A stretch of DNA of 64,000 bases. It comes from Affinibrenneria salicis. GTDB lineage: Bacteria > Pseudomonadota > Gammaproteobacteria > Enterobacterales > Enterobacteriaceae. The stretch lies in the NCBI RefSeq assembly GCF_008710095.1, contig NZ_VYKJ01000001.1, positions 496,001 through 560,000 on the forward strand, given 5' to 3'. This document shows, piece after piece, positions 30,022 to 36,840 of the stretch; positions within the stretch are counted from its first letter, which is position 1; each line of letters starts with the position of its first letter. The notes under the pieces were generated by a model. That model did not search any database. It saw only the letters and a program-made list of their open reading frames with translations, and was not told the DNA's origin. Both the position numbers and the translations under genes were made by a program.

Positions 30022-30040
30022 TGGGGGCTTTCGTGGGGGC
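30022..30040 (+). repeat. TGGGGGC repeat pair (candidate integrase arm site), right end
   Basis: TGGGGGC occurs at 30022-30028 and 30034-30040 with the same 12-bp period as at 23767-23785 near the left end of element 1. Confidence 0.55.
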
Positions 30041-30098
30041 GCTGTTTACGATAAATATCAACAAAATAGATAATTAACAGTAAGTTAATTGTGAGTAT

Positions 30099-30117
30099 GA
30101 TTCCGAGTCCGGCACCA
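30099..30117 (+). repeat. att core: near copy of the tRNA-Phe 3' end
   Basis: GATTCCGAGTCCGGCACCA repeats the end of tRNA-Phe (from 23635) with one G missing from the GGG run. It marks the junction between element 1 and element 2: attR of element 1 and attL of element 2. It is too short to encode a second tRNA. Confidence 0.8.
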
Positions 30118-30278
30118 ATTCTTCTTTTTTATGCTTTCTTATGAATTCTTATGTGTCTTAAATTCAACAGGTTAGCGTAAAAATCTTTCCCGATGCGTTT
30201 TGCTTTATTCCTTCGTATCCGGAAAATTTGGGGTCAGATTGCGGGTCGTTCAGTTCGATGAACGAAGGAGACCCTCAC

Positions 30279-31550
30279 ATGGCCCTGAATGACAGTAAAA
30301 TCCGCGCAGCCAAACCTCTCGCAAAATCCTACAAACTTACCGATTCGCAAGGTCTGTACCTGACGGTATCCGCCAGTGGCGCCAAGTTATGGTATTTCCG
30401 CTATCGCTTCAGCGGTAAGGAAAACCGTCTGGCCTTTGGCCCCTACCCTCAGACTACACTGGCAGAAGCCCGCGAAAAGCGCGATGCGGCGCGTAAACTA
30501 CTAACGTCCGGCCTCTGTCCTTCCCTGATCCGCAAAACGGATAACGCCGCCGTCGATGAATCCCGCACCTTTCAGTACATCGCCACCGCATGGCACTCCA
30601 GTTGCCTTAAACTCTGGTCGGACGCTCACGCCGATAAGATTCTCACCTGCCTGAAACGCTACGTTTTCCCCGCTATCGGCCAGACGGATATTGCGCAGAT
30701 TGAAACCCGCCATCTGGCGCAGTTGATTAAGACGATTGACGATAAAGGCGTGCATGATGTCGCCGGTCGGGTGCGCCAGCATCTGACCAAAATCATGCGC
30801 CACGCCGTACAGCAAGGAGTAATCAAATATAATCCGGCTTACGATCTGGATGGCGTCGTGACCCCTGTTGTAACCCAACATCATCCCGCCCTGCCGCTAA
30901 AACGCCTGCCTGAACTACTGGAGCAGATGGATAACTATAAAGGCCGAGCTCTGACTCGTCTGGCGCTGGAATTGAATCTGCATGTTTTTCTGCGATCCAG
31001 CGAATTACGGCTCGCCCGTTGGGATGAGTTCAACCTGAAAGCGCATATCTGGACCGTACCGGCAAAACGCGAAGCAGTTAAAGGCGTGAGATTTTCAGAG
31101 CGTGGCGCAAAGATGAAAGACGAGCATCTGGTGCCGCTGTCACGGCAGGCTGTCGCCCTGCTGAAACAGATTCAGGCAATTTCCGGCGAGTCAGTATTCG
31201 TTTTTCCCGGCGCGCATACGCTGAACAAGCCGATGAGTGAAAACACCATCAACAAGGCGCTGCGCGTGATCGGCTATGACACCCAAACCGAGGTGTGCGG
31301 CCACGGCTTCAGGACAATGGCCTGTAGCGCGCTGAACGAGTCGGGGCTGTGGTCAAGGGATGCCATTGAGCGGCAGATGAGCCACAAAGAGCGTAACAAC
31401 GTGCGGGCGGCCTATGTCCATAAAGCCGAGCATCTGGAAGCCCGTATGGAAATGATGCAGTGGTGGTCGAATTATCTGGACGTCAGCCGCGAAGGATATG
31501 TCGCACCGTATATTTATGCACGACAACATAAGGCCGCTGGTACAGCCTGA
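30279..31550 (+). CDS. tRNA-site tyrosine integrase (P4/DUF4102 type), element 2
   Basis: This 423-residue paralogue of integrase 1 is clearly related but diverged throughout. The DUF4102 region (LTDSQGLYLTVSASGAKLWYF) and the catalytic residues are intact: RSSELRLARW, HGFRTMACSAL, SHKERNNVRAAYVHKAEH. The ATG at 30279 (MALNDSKIR) has GAAGGAG 8 nt upstream; the frame starts at 30228. It lies about 160 bp from the att-like copy of the tRNA-Phe end, as integrase 1 does from the tRNA, so it belongs to a second element in tandem. A weak AAGCAG/CTGCTT hairpin with T-rich DNA follows. Confidence 0.94.
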   Translation: MALNDSKIRAAKPLAKSYKLTDSQGLYLTVSASGAKLWYFRYRFSGKENRLAFGPYPQTTLAEAREKRDAARKLLTSGLCPSLIRKTDNAAVDESRTFQYIATAWHSSCLKLWSDAHADKILTCLKRYVFPAIGQTDIAQIETRHLAQLIKTIDDKGVHDVAGRVRQHLTKIMRHAVQQGVIKYNPAYDLDGVVTPVVTQHHPALPLKRLPELLEQMDNYKGRALTRLALELNLHVFLRSSELRLARWDEFNLKAHIWTVPAKREAVKGVRFSERGAKMKDEHLVPLSRQAVALLKQIQAISGESVFVFPGAHTLNKPMSENTINKALRVIGYDTQTEVCGHGFRTMACSALNESGLWSRDAIERQMSHKERNNVRAAYVHKAEHLEARMEMMQWWSNYLDVSREGYVAPYIYARQHKAAGTA

Positions 31551-32002
31551 CGGTTAATTCTCTGACAAAAGCAGATCCTGATGCTAGGGAGCTGCTTCTT
31601 TGCTTTCTGAAAGGTTTTACCTTCGTATTTTTAACGATCAATCGGGAAATGCCTAAAATTATTCTGGCAGAATATTTTCAGGTCATTACCTATCAATAAG
31701 GGTAATTTTTGAGGTAAAGCTTATCGTCATTGCGACGATAAAAAATCTGCACCATAGGATGGTTGTCTGCCAACACGACACTGCGCCAGAACCCGATATT
31801 CCATATTACTGCACCAGTTTCCCGCCGCAGGAGAAACGCAAAGCTGCATCAGATACCCCACCGGATAAACATCGAACTGCGCCAATGACGGCCTTTTCAG
31901 CCCTTTGGCCCTTTCCGGTTTGGCGCTGTTACCCTTAGCTTTCCTTTACCCTTTCGGCCTTTTCCTTTTTGACTGCACCAGATACAGGAATTATCCATCG
32001 TT
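31551..32002. other. Integrase 2 to recombinase 2 spacer
   Basis: About 450 bp without a supportable gene. It holds the weak terminator of integrase 2, the left 9-mer cluster and a pyrimidine-rich CCCTTT-repeat tract (31886-31970), matching the same region of element 1. Confidence 0.5.
31747..31981. repeat. Cluster of CTGCACCAG-type 9-mers, left of recombinase 2
   Basis: Copies lie at 31747-31755, 31781-31789, 31809-31817, 31844-31852, 31877-31885 and 31973-31981, all in the CTGC-RCCAG orientation. With the cluster at 33157-33276 they flank the gene as inverted sets. Spacing differs from element 1, but the motif is kept. Confidence 0.65.
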
Positions 32003-32875
32003 TCAACGCCCATAAACCTGCGCCACATAACGCCCACGCCCGTCGCCGTGGCCCAAATCCATCGCGACCAATGCCAGCGCTTCTTTTTCGCTGAATCCCT
32101 GCGCCAGATAATGGCGAATGGCATCCTGCGCCCAGGCATAACGCAATGAATGTGGGGAATATGCGCCAGTTAAACCAATACGCGACGCCTGACCATGCCA
32201 GTATTTCATCGCGCTTTTCAGATCGGGCTTATCAATTAACCTGCCGTTGCGTTGTTCTGCCACAGACAACGCATTCTCCAGTGCTTTCCGTACTGCGCCA
32301 ACATCCAAAATTATTGTCTCGCGAGGCCGCCCGCCTTTGGTGCCGAACACCACGGTAAGCCGGGTTTCGCCGCGCTCCAGCGCCTGTTTCCACGTCCTGA
32401 GCGATTGCGCACACTGCACTGCTTCCTGAGAGCGCAATCCCATCAACCTTGAAAGCTCTAGCGCCGCCGCCATCCCGGTGTCTTTTTCGCGAGCGGTTTC
32501 CAGCACCTGCCGATAATACTCCGCAGTAATGGCCTGCCGGGTGCCGTTACGGGATGCGCCGGACAATCCGAGCGATTTATTGGACAGCCGTTCACTGATA
32601 GCTAATCGATCACGCCCGGCCTGCTTCAGCAGACAGCGGATCGCCGCCATTTCGTTTTGTAGGCTGCGTTTCGTTATGCCCTGCGCCAGCCGTTCCCGGA
32701 TGTAGCTTTCAACATGTCGGGCTTTCAGTTGCTCCACTCGCCGGATCTGCACATTTTGCATCACTACCAGACGATCGCAAAAACGCTGCGCCAGCCTAAT
32801 ACGATCGTGAACAGTCTTATGGCTGCCGCCCGCCTGCCGCGCCAGCGTTTTCATTTCCTGCTCCAGAATGCCCAT
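32003..32875 (-). CDS. Second tyrosine recombinase (Integrase_1/SAM_2-like), element 2
   Basis: This 290-residue paralogue of recombinase 1 is highly similar along its length. The catalytic set is intact (MGLRSQEAV, the GTKGGRPRE lysine, PHSLRYAW, DLGHGDGRGRYVAQVYG). Compared with copy 1 it has an insertion of four residues (near KDTGMAAALEL). The start ATG at 32875 (MGILEQEM) has AGGA about 8 nt upstream. As in element 1 it is transcribed towards the integrase and follows a conserved leader. Two similar but non-identical copies, one per element, suggest the pair integrase plus recombinase is a functional module. Confidence 0.85.
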   Translation of the reverse strand: MGILEQEMKTLARQAGGSHKTVHDRIRLAQRFCDRLVVMQNVQIRRVEQLKARHVESYIRERLAQGITKRSLQNEMAAIRCLLKQAGRDRLAISERLSNKSLGLSGASRNGTRQAITAEYYRQVLETAREKDTGMAAALELSRLMGLRSQEAVQCAQSLRTWKQALERGETRLTVVFGTKGGRPRETIILDVGAVRKALENALSVAEQRNGRLIDKPDLKSAMKYWHGQASRIGLTGAYSPHSLRYAWAQDAIRHYLAQGFSEKEALALVAMDLGHGDGRGRYVAQVYGR

Positions 32876-33108
32876 GTTCTCTTTCCTCTTTTCATGATTG
32901 CAGCAACTCCAAAATCTGATACAACCTTCCCCGGCGCGTAGGCCGATAGCCCCTGATATTCGTCGGGGCTGCGAACGATACCTGAGCGCCGGGGCGGCAG
33001 CCGTTGAGGTATTGCGGGGCTTCGGTTGTGCTCTCTGAGCAGCCGCCCGCTTGCGCGAGTTATCCCCCGGATCGTCCTGATCCCCCTCCGGTATCGGTTC
33101 AAGTTCTC
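32876..33108 (-). promoter_or_regulatory. Conserved structured leader of recombinase 2
   Basis: This is nearly identical to the leader before recombinase 1, though noncoding. The stem at 33046-33059 reads CUCGC-GCAA-GCGGG on the minus strand, a U-G wobble replacing a C-G pair of copy 1. The small frame opened by the TTG at about 33102 diverges at its 3' end between copies, so coding is doubtful. Confidence 0.5.
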
Positions 33109-33156
33109 CTGTGAGTTAAAGTGGGTTGAATCACGGTGTCAGAATCCCGCTATTGG

Positions 33157-33276
33157 CTGGTGCAGTTGATTTCTCTGGTGCAGATCGAAAAGGCAGGTGC
33201 GTCACTTTCCCGCTCTGCGCGGTTAAAGTGACGCACTGGACTGGCTCAGTGATTGAAAATTGAAATTCTGGTGCAG
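33157..33276. repeat. Cluster of CTGGTGCAG-type 9-mers, right of recombinase 2
   Basis: Copies at 33157-33165, 33175-33183, 33241-33249 (CTGGCTCAG) and 33268-33276 share one orientation. They surround the inverted repeat TGCGTCACTTT/AAAGTGACGCA (33198-33235), as in element 1. Confidence 0.65.
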
Positions 33277-33368
33277 TATTGCGGTCACGCGGCAGCAAAG
33301 CCTTATGGCAATGCGGGCCGCTGCCCGTTGTAACGGGGTTGACGCTCCGGTTCATGGAGCGTCAGTGT

Positions 33369-33671
33369 TTACAGTACAAATCCGTAGTGAGAACCATCCG
33401 GCAGTTCAACATCAAGGCGCAGTTTGCCGCCGGTCGCCTCAACGTAGCGTTTAAGCGTGGACAGTTTCAGGTCGCGGCCCGGTTTTTCCATACCGGCAAC
33501 GGTAGGCTGCCGGATGCCCAGCGCCTGCGCCATTTCCACCTGCGTTTTTTGCACTATCTCACGCAATTCGGCAAGGTGGATGTTGAGCAGGATGTCCGCC
33601 GCCATCGCCTGAGCGTCGGCTACGACTTCCGGTTTTTCATCCGCAAGAAGCTGTTCGAGCGTTCTGCCCAT
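33369..33671 (-). CDS. HigA-like antitoxin (XRE family)
   Basis: The 100-residue product is a helix-turn-helix antitoxin that should bind and neutralise the RelE/HigB-type toxin encoded just upstream, and repress the pair. The XRE domain lies at about 35-90 (LREIVQKTQVEMAQALGIRQPTVAGME). I placed the start at 33671 (MGRTLEQLLAD), with AAGGAG 7 nt upstream; the open frame runs to 33689. It begins 4 nt after the toxin stop. Toxin-first order is typical of higBA. The pair sits between the 9-mer cluster and the structured element, where element 1 has no cargo. Confidence 0.9.
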   Translation of the reverse strand: MGRTLEQLLADEKPEVVADAQAMAADILLNIHLAELREIVQKTQVEMAQALGIRQPTVAGMEKPGRDLKLSTLKRYVEATGGKLRLDVELPDGSHYGFVL

Positions 33672-33675
33672 CGCG

Positions 33676-34029
33676 TTACTCCTTATCATCTAATGTCTTC
33701 AGATAATTCGTGAATTCCCGGTCAGCAACCGGGATCATCTGGTCATAAAAACGTTTTTCATTGCCGACCTTGTTACCGCCGCAAAGCAGAATGCCGGTTC
33801 GGTAAGGATCGAAGGCGAAAAACACCCGTATCGGATCGCCCCGGCTCTGAACGCGTAGTTCTTTCATGTTACTGTAGCGAGAGCCTTTAATCGTATCGGC
33901 ATAAGGTCTGGGCAAACCCGGCCCTTTTTGCCGCAGAACGATAAGCGATGCCAGCACGTTGGTTCGATCGATGGTACTGAGTGAACTGAACCAGCTGTCA
34001 AATATGTCCGTTGTTTTAATCGTCCACAC
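33676..34029 (-). CDS. HigB/RelE-like toxin
   Basis: The 117-residue product resembles the RelE/ParE-superfamily toxins annotated as DUF891/HigB, which cleave mRNA on the ribosome. Visible family features are RSRYSNMKELRVQSRG-like and RVFFAFDPYRTGILLCGG blocks and the KRFYDQMIPVADREFTNYL tail. The start is GTG at 34029 with a near perfect AAGGAGG 4 nt upstream. It is transcribed with the antitoxin gene immediately downstream. Confidence 0.9.
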   Translation of the reverse strand: MWTIKTTDIFDSWFSSLSTIDRTNVLASLIVLRQKGPGLPRPYADTIKGSRYSNMKELRVQSRGDPIRVFFAFDPYRTGILLCGGNKVGNEKRFYDQMIPVADREFTNYLKTLDDKE

Positions 34030-34231
34030 GGGACCTCCTTATTAATATAGCGTAAAGCCTATATAGGTGCAAAGCGATAATGAAGAGACTGAAGTCGCCC
34101 AAGGCGAAATGCATTCCTCTTTACCGGGAAACTAAAGGCGTATTCCGGTCATTCATTACATGTTGTGTAAATGTGTCGTCGCTTTGCGGCGCAGGCCTCA
34201 AAAACAGCAGGAAGGTGAAGCAGAGTAGAGA

Positions 34232-34324
34232 ATGACCTTAACCGCAATGCGGTCCGGCATTTTCAAAGGTTGATGCCGGTAAAAGGCGACCATCCTGATA
34301 CATCAGGCGCTTCTTTCAGGTCAT
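34232..34324. ncRNA. Candidate structured RNA, copy 2
   Basis: The fold is the same as at 26667-26764: closing stem ATGACCT (34232-34238)/AGGTCAT (34318-34324), then ACCGC/GCGGT (34241-34253), CCGGCAT/ATGCCGG (34254-34279) and CCTGA/TCAGG (34294-34307). Two stems differ from copy 1 by paired substitutions that keep base pairing. Single-stranded parts such as CAAAGGT and CATCAGGCGCTTCT are conserved. Confidence 0.6.
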
Positions 34325-34441
34325 GAAGCATTTTGTGCCGGGGGGATATTACTGCGCGGCAAAAGATGCAGATAAGAGAAAACTGTTTTTCCCTTTTAAA
34401 GGATTATTGGTCGATTTTTGGCAATCTGATAAACAGGAAAT

Positions 34442-34469
34442 GGCGCAGAACCCGTATCGGATCTGCGCC
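34442..34469 (-). terminator. Hairpin downstream of the Ner-like gene
   Basis: GGCGCAGA (34442-34449) pairs with TCTGCGCC (34462-34469) 10 bp after the Ner-like gene. A clear T-run is lacking, so termination is only likely. Confidence 0.5.
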
Positions 34470-34478
34470 GGTGGAACA

Positions 34479-34685
34479 TCAATGGTAGCGAGAAGGCCAG
34501 ATTTGCTCAGGCGCGACACCCAGCGCTTCAGCAATCAGCCTTTCACCTTTAGGCCAGTGTTTTGTCAGCGCATTCGCCAGCGTGGAAGAAGCCAGCCCCG
34601 AGTTACGCGAAACCGCCGCCAGCGACGTTCCCTGCTTTTTCAGCGCCGCAATAATATCGGCGGGATGCCAGTCCTGTTGGTTCAT
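34479..34685 (-). CDS. Ner/Nlp-like DNA-binding protein
   Basis: The 68-residue product is a small winged helix-turn-helix protein of the Ner (phage Mu) / SfsB (Nlp) type. The start MNQQDWHPADIIAALKKQGTS and the segments LAAVSRNSGLASSTLANAL and GERLIAEALGVAPEQIWPSRY are family hallmarks. Ner proteins repress early phage transcription; here it may control element genes. Its ATG overlaps the stop of the upstream gene by 4 nt (ATGA), so the two are co-translated. Confidence 0.9.
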   Translation of the reverse strand: MNQQDWHPADIIAALKKQGTSLAAVSRNSGLASSTLANALTKHWPKGERLIAEALGVAPEQIWPSRYH

Positions 34686-35143
34686 GCGGCCACCTCATCA
34701 ATGCATTTCACGCCGTCAGCGGTACGTATCCAGCGCGGAGCTTTCAATTCCGCGGCAAAGTAATCAACCAGTTCCGCTAGGAGCCAGCGCAATTGTTCTT
34801 CCGCTTGTGGCGGAAACATCCGGCAAAGCAGAAGCTGAGTCAGGATAAAACAGTAATCGCAAAGCGTATCCGCATCTGGGGCAAAACGGGGAGAGTTTGT
34901 AGGCAAGGTATCAACGGTCAGGCTGTCTATCAGGTGAGGCGGAATAGGATCGCGCAGGCCCGGTTTCAGCAGCGCAAGACCGGCGGCAAGTCGACCGCAG
35001 AGAGCCATCTTCAGTACAGGATCGTAGCTTTCTGCCTGAGTCTCTGCGAGTTTCTCGCAACAATCTGCCAGTACAGTGAAATCCGTGGCGGCGCTAAAAG
35101 GAACTGTAAGTAATGGGTGAGTCTGGTTGAGGGTTGTAGCCAT
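34682..35143 (-). CDS. Uncharacterised island protein upstream of the Ner-like gene
   Basis: I do not recognise the domain. The 153-residue product is acidic, mostly helical, rich in leucine and alanine, with CCEKLAETQAESYDPVLKMALCGRLAAGLALLKPG and a C-terminal LLAELVDYFAAELKAPRWIRTADGVKCIDEVAA-like part, and shows no signal or membrane segment. The ATG at 35143 is preceded by TGGAGG, and this ribosome site overlaps the seqC-like target of the C4-type RNA just upstream. Translation may therefore be under antisense-RNA control, as in P4/P1 immunity. It is coupled to the Ner-like gene. Confidence 0.75.
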   Translation of the reverse strand: MATTLNQTHPLLTVPFSAATDFTVLADCCEKLAETQAESYDPVLKMALCGRLAAGLALLKPGLRDPIPPHLIDSLTVDTLPTNSPRFAPDADTLCDYCFILTQLLLCRMFPPQAEEQLRWLLAELVDYFAAELKAPRWIRTADGVKCIDEVAA

Positions 35144-35278
35144 AAGGCAGCCTCCAGTATGTGATGTTTAAACCACCACCTAAGAGACCAATCTTACGGG
35201 TGGTGGACTGAACGGAGTTGGTCTTACCGGCCATACTGGAACCGGCGCACCTTGCGGTGCCCCCGCCCAGCCCACCAT
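35094..35278 (-). pseudogene. Ash/Icd-like short frame, apparently disrupted
   Basis: On the minus strand the frame from 35278 reads MVGWAGAPQGAPVP, then continues out of frame. Another frame (from 35234) carries the family-like KTNSVQSTTRKIGLLGGGLN. Island Ash/Icd-like ORFs normally join these parts, so this looks like a one-frame disruption. Such ORFs overlap C4 RNA genes, so the coding reading may simply be incidental. Confidence 0.35.
35170..35275 (-). ncRNA. C4/P4 CI-type antisense RNA
   Basis: On the minus strand a tetraloop hairpin GCACC-GCAA-GGTGC (35247-35260) is followed by a stem CCGG/CCGG that displays CCAGTATGG in its loop. Next is an 8-bp stem CCACCACC/GGTGGTGG (35173-35206) with an inner GACCAA/TTGGTC pairing. 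The loop sequence is complementary to sites on both sides, as in phage P4 CI RNA and P1 C4 RNA. Ends are approximate. Confidence 0.65.
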
Positions 35279-35303
35279 AATTCGGTATAGCTAAGCATAC
35301 GAC

Positions 35304-35327
35304 ATAAAAAAAGACGCAAGGCGCGTC
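35304..35327 (-). terminator. Attenuator-like terminator upstream of the C4-type RNA
   Basis: On the minus strand GACGC-GCCTT-GCGTC is followed by seven T residues. It sits between seqA and the RNA gene, where P4 has conditional termination of the leader transcript. Confidence 0.75.
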
Positions 35328-35344
35328 ATATGTCGCCAGTATGG

Positions 35345-35579
35345 TATTCGGGAGACCAATCCCGGCACCTGATTTTGCAGGTGCGGGTAAAAGATACTGC
35401 TTTCTGTTAGCAGTAGCAAGTGGGGTTTTTAGAGATAGATCGCAGAAAATAAAAACGTCACAGCAAGTTTTATTCGCCGAAAGTAATGCGAGAAACTTTG
35501 CAAAACGCCCTGGAAAAGGTCTTGGTAGTTATTTTTTAATATACTGAATAGGCTTAACGCTCTTCGCTGGGCAACGACC
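35345..35579. other. Leader region between nuclease gene and C4-type RNA
   Basis: No gene. On the minus strand it contains hairpins ACTGC/GCAGT and CACCTG/CAGGTG upstream of seqA, probably part of the P4-like leader transcript; the promoter is expected around 35440-35520. Confidence 0.4.
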
Positions 35580-36839
35580 TTATGGCCCAGGATGTTTCGC
35601 AACAATTCTCCCAGTCGTATTATCCAGTCGGTACTGCGAAATAGTTCCGTCCACAATGTGCTGGATCACTGCCTGAACGGTAGCCAATGGGACGTTAAAC
35701 CACTCTCTGGGAGCATAGACCTGACCGTTGTAGCTCTTGAGCGTAATATTGAGACGGCGGGCAGCGAGGAAACCATGTACTAATGCCTCCAGCTTTTGGG
35801 CATTGAGGTTAAAGCACTGGCTGGTAGCCACAATCCGGACTGGTGCTTCGAGGAAAGTACGGTCTTTCTCGGCATGCTCAATACGCTGCTCCACGGTTGT
35901 TTCGGTAAAGCCAATCTTGTAAAGGCTTTGTTTATAAGGAATAAGCGCGGGGTCTGTACTCGTGGTGGCGAGCACATAAACCAAACCGGTCGGCACCGCA
36001 GCATCTGATGGTTGTAACTTCTCGCCTTTGAGTTGTACCTTGCGTCCTTCTTTATCCCTCACCAAACCGTGAGTTAAGGATTGATAGAGCATGTTCATCT
36101 CGGTGCCATTCTCAAATATCAGTCGCAGTCGGGCGTTGTAGGTCCGATATTCTTCCAAACGTTCACCAGCACTATGCACATACCCTAGTAACCCATTAAG
36201 AATAAAAAAATCGCCTTCAACAATTTTCAATTTATGTGTAAAACGCTCAAGATCAAAAGCCCCATCTTTTAAGCCTTTATGCAGGCTGTGAAACAACGGT
36301 TCGAAACGCTGGAAGTCGTGACAAGGCTGGCGCTGAGCAATTTCATCTGGCTGCTCTTTTTTGTCAGCGGAAACATACTGTAAGCTGAAGATGTCAGGTT
36401 CCGCAAAATTTAATAAACCGTCCTCGTCGTCGGCAAAAATATCCTCTAAAGAAGTCACCAGTTCTGATTTGTTGGCGTAGGGTATTGGCTCTGGTTCAGC
36501 GACTAGTGGGGTTCTGCCATTTTCAATATGATTTGAAACCAGAATCCCCTGGCAATCCAGAATTTGCAACGAAGCGCATATATTGGGGTTTTCTTTAATG
36601 ATGCGCAATCGTCTTGCCAGACGCTTTTCATCAAGAGACGCGGAGCTGTTTTCAGTTGGCAGACGGCCATGCCGATCGTAAAACGCGACAATTTCAACAA
36701 ACTGAGTGCCAGCCAAATCGACAGGACCCGTTTTGTGCTTCAGGGGGTGAACATCCAATAGACCAAGATCATCTTCTTCACTGAGGATCTCATCTAATGT
36801 TGATTTGGCCGCTAATCGCTTTGTCGATAACCGGATCAT
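35580..36839 (-). CDS. T5orf172-type GIY-YIG nuclease, third gene of the defence operon
   Basis: This 419-residue protein is probably the DNA-cutting subunit of a methyltransferase-helicase-nuclease system. The N-terminal region (about 10-110) has a helicase-associated-like block (FYDRHGRLPTENSSASLDEKRL is its core). The middle has the RQPCHDFQRFEPLF and VEGDFFILNGLLGYV segments. The C-terminal GIY-YIG domain shows GLVYVL (285-290), YKIGFT (307-312), the conserved arginine R319, the metal-binding glutamate E351 and the REWF element (378-381). It starts 1 nt after the helicase stop, with AGGAG about 8 nt upstream. All catalytic residues are present. Restriction as its role is inferred. Confidence 0.88.
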   Translation of the reverse strand: MIRLSTKRLAAKSTLDEILSEEDDLGLLDVHPLKHKTGPVDLAGTQFVEIVAFYDRHGRLPTENSSASLDEKRLARRLRIIKENPNICASLQILDCQGILVSNHIENGRTPLVAEPEPIPYANKSELVTSLEDIFADDEDGLLNFAEPDIFSLQYVSADKKEQPDEIAQRQPCHDFQRFEPLFHSLHKGLKDGAFDLERFTHKLKIVEGDFFILNGLLGYVHSAGERLEEYRTYNARLRLIFENGTEMNMLYQSLTHGLVRDKEGRKVQLKGEKLQPSDAAVPTGLVYVLATTSTDPALIPYKQSLYKIGFTETTVEQRIEHAEKDRTFLEAPVRIVATSQCFNLNAQKLEALVHGFLAARRLNITLKSYNGQVYAPREWFNVPLATVQAVIQHIVDGTISQYRLDNTTGRIVAKHPGP

Positions 36840-36840
36840 T

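Larger units (their letters stand above)
23655..30117. mobile_element. Integrative element 1 at tRNA-Phe
   Basis: This 6.5-kb segment lies between the 3' end of tRNA-Phe and an imperfect copy of that end. It carries a tRNA-type integrase, a second tyrosine recombinase, an AbiE toxin-antitoxin pair, a zinc-ribbon membrane protein and a broken abiEii. It has no structural phage genes. The TGGGGGC repeat pair near each end is consistent with integrase arm sites. The boundaries are inferred from the att-like repeats. Confidence 0.75.
35154..35344 (-). promoter_or_regulatory. seqA/seqB/seqC-type complementary sites
   Basis: On the minus strand CCATACTGG (35336-35344) precedes the RNA, the complementary CCAGTATGG (35231-35239) lies inside it, and CATACTGG (35154-35161) lies downstream, overlapping the GGAGG ribosome site of the 153-residue gene. 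This is the phage P4 arrangement, in which an antisense RNA (seqB) pairs with flanking targets seqA and seqC. Confidence 0.6.
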
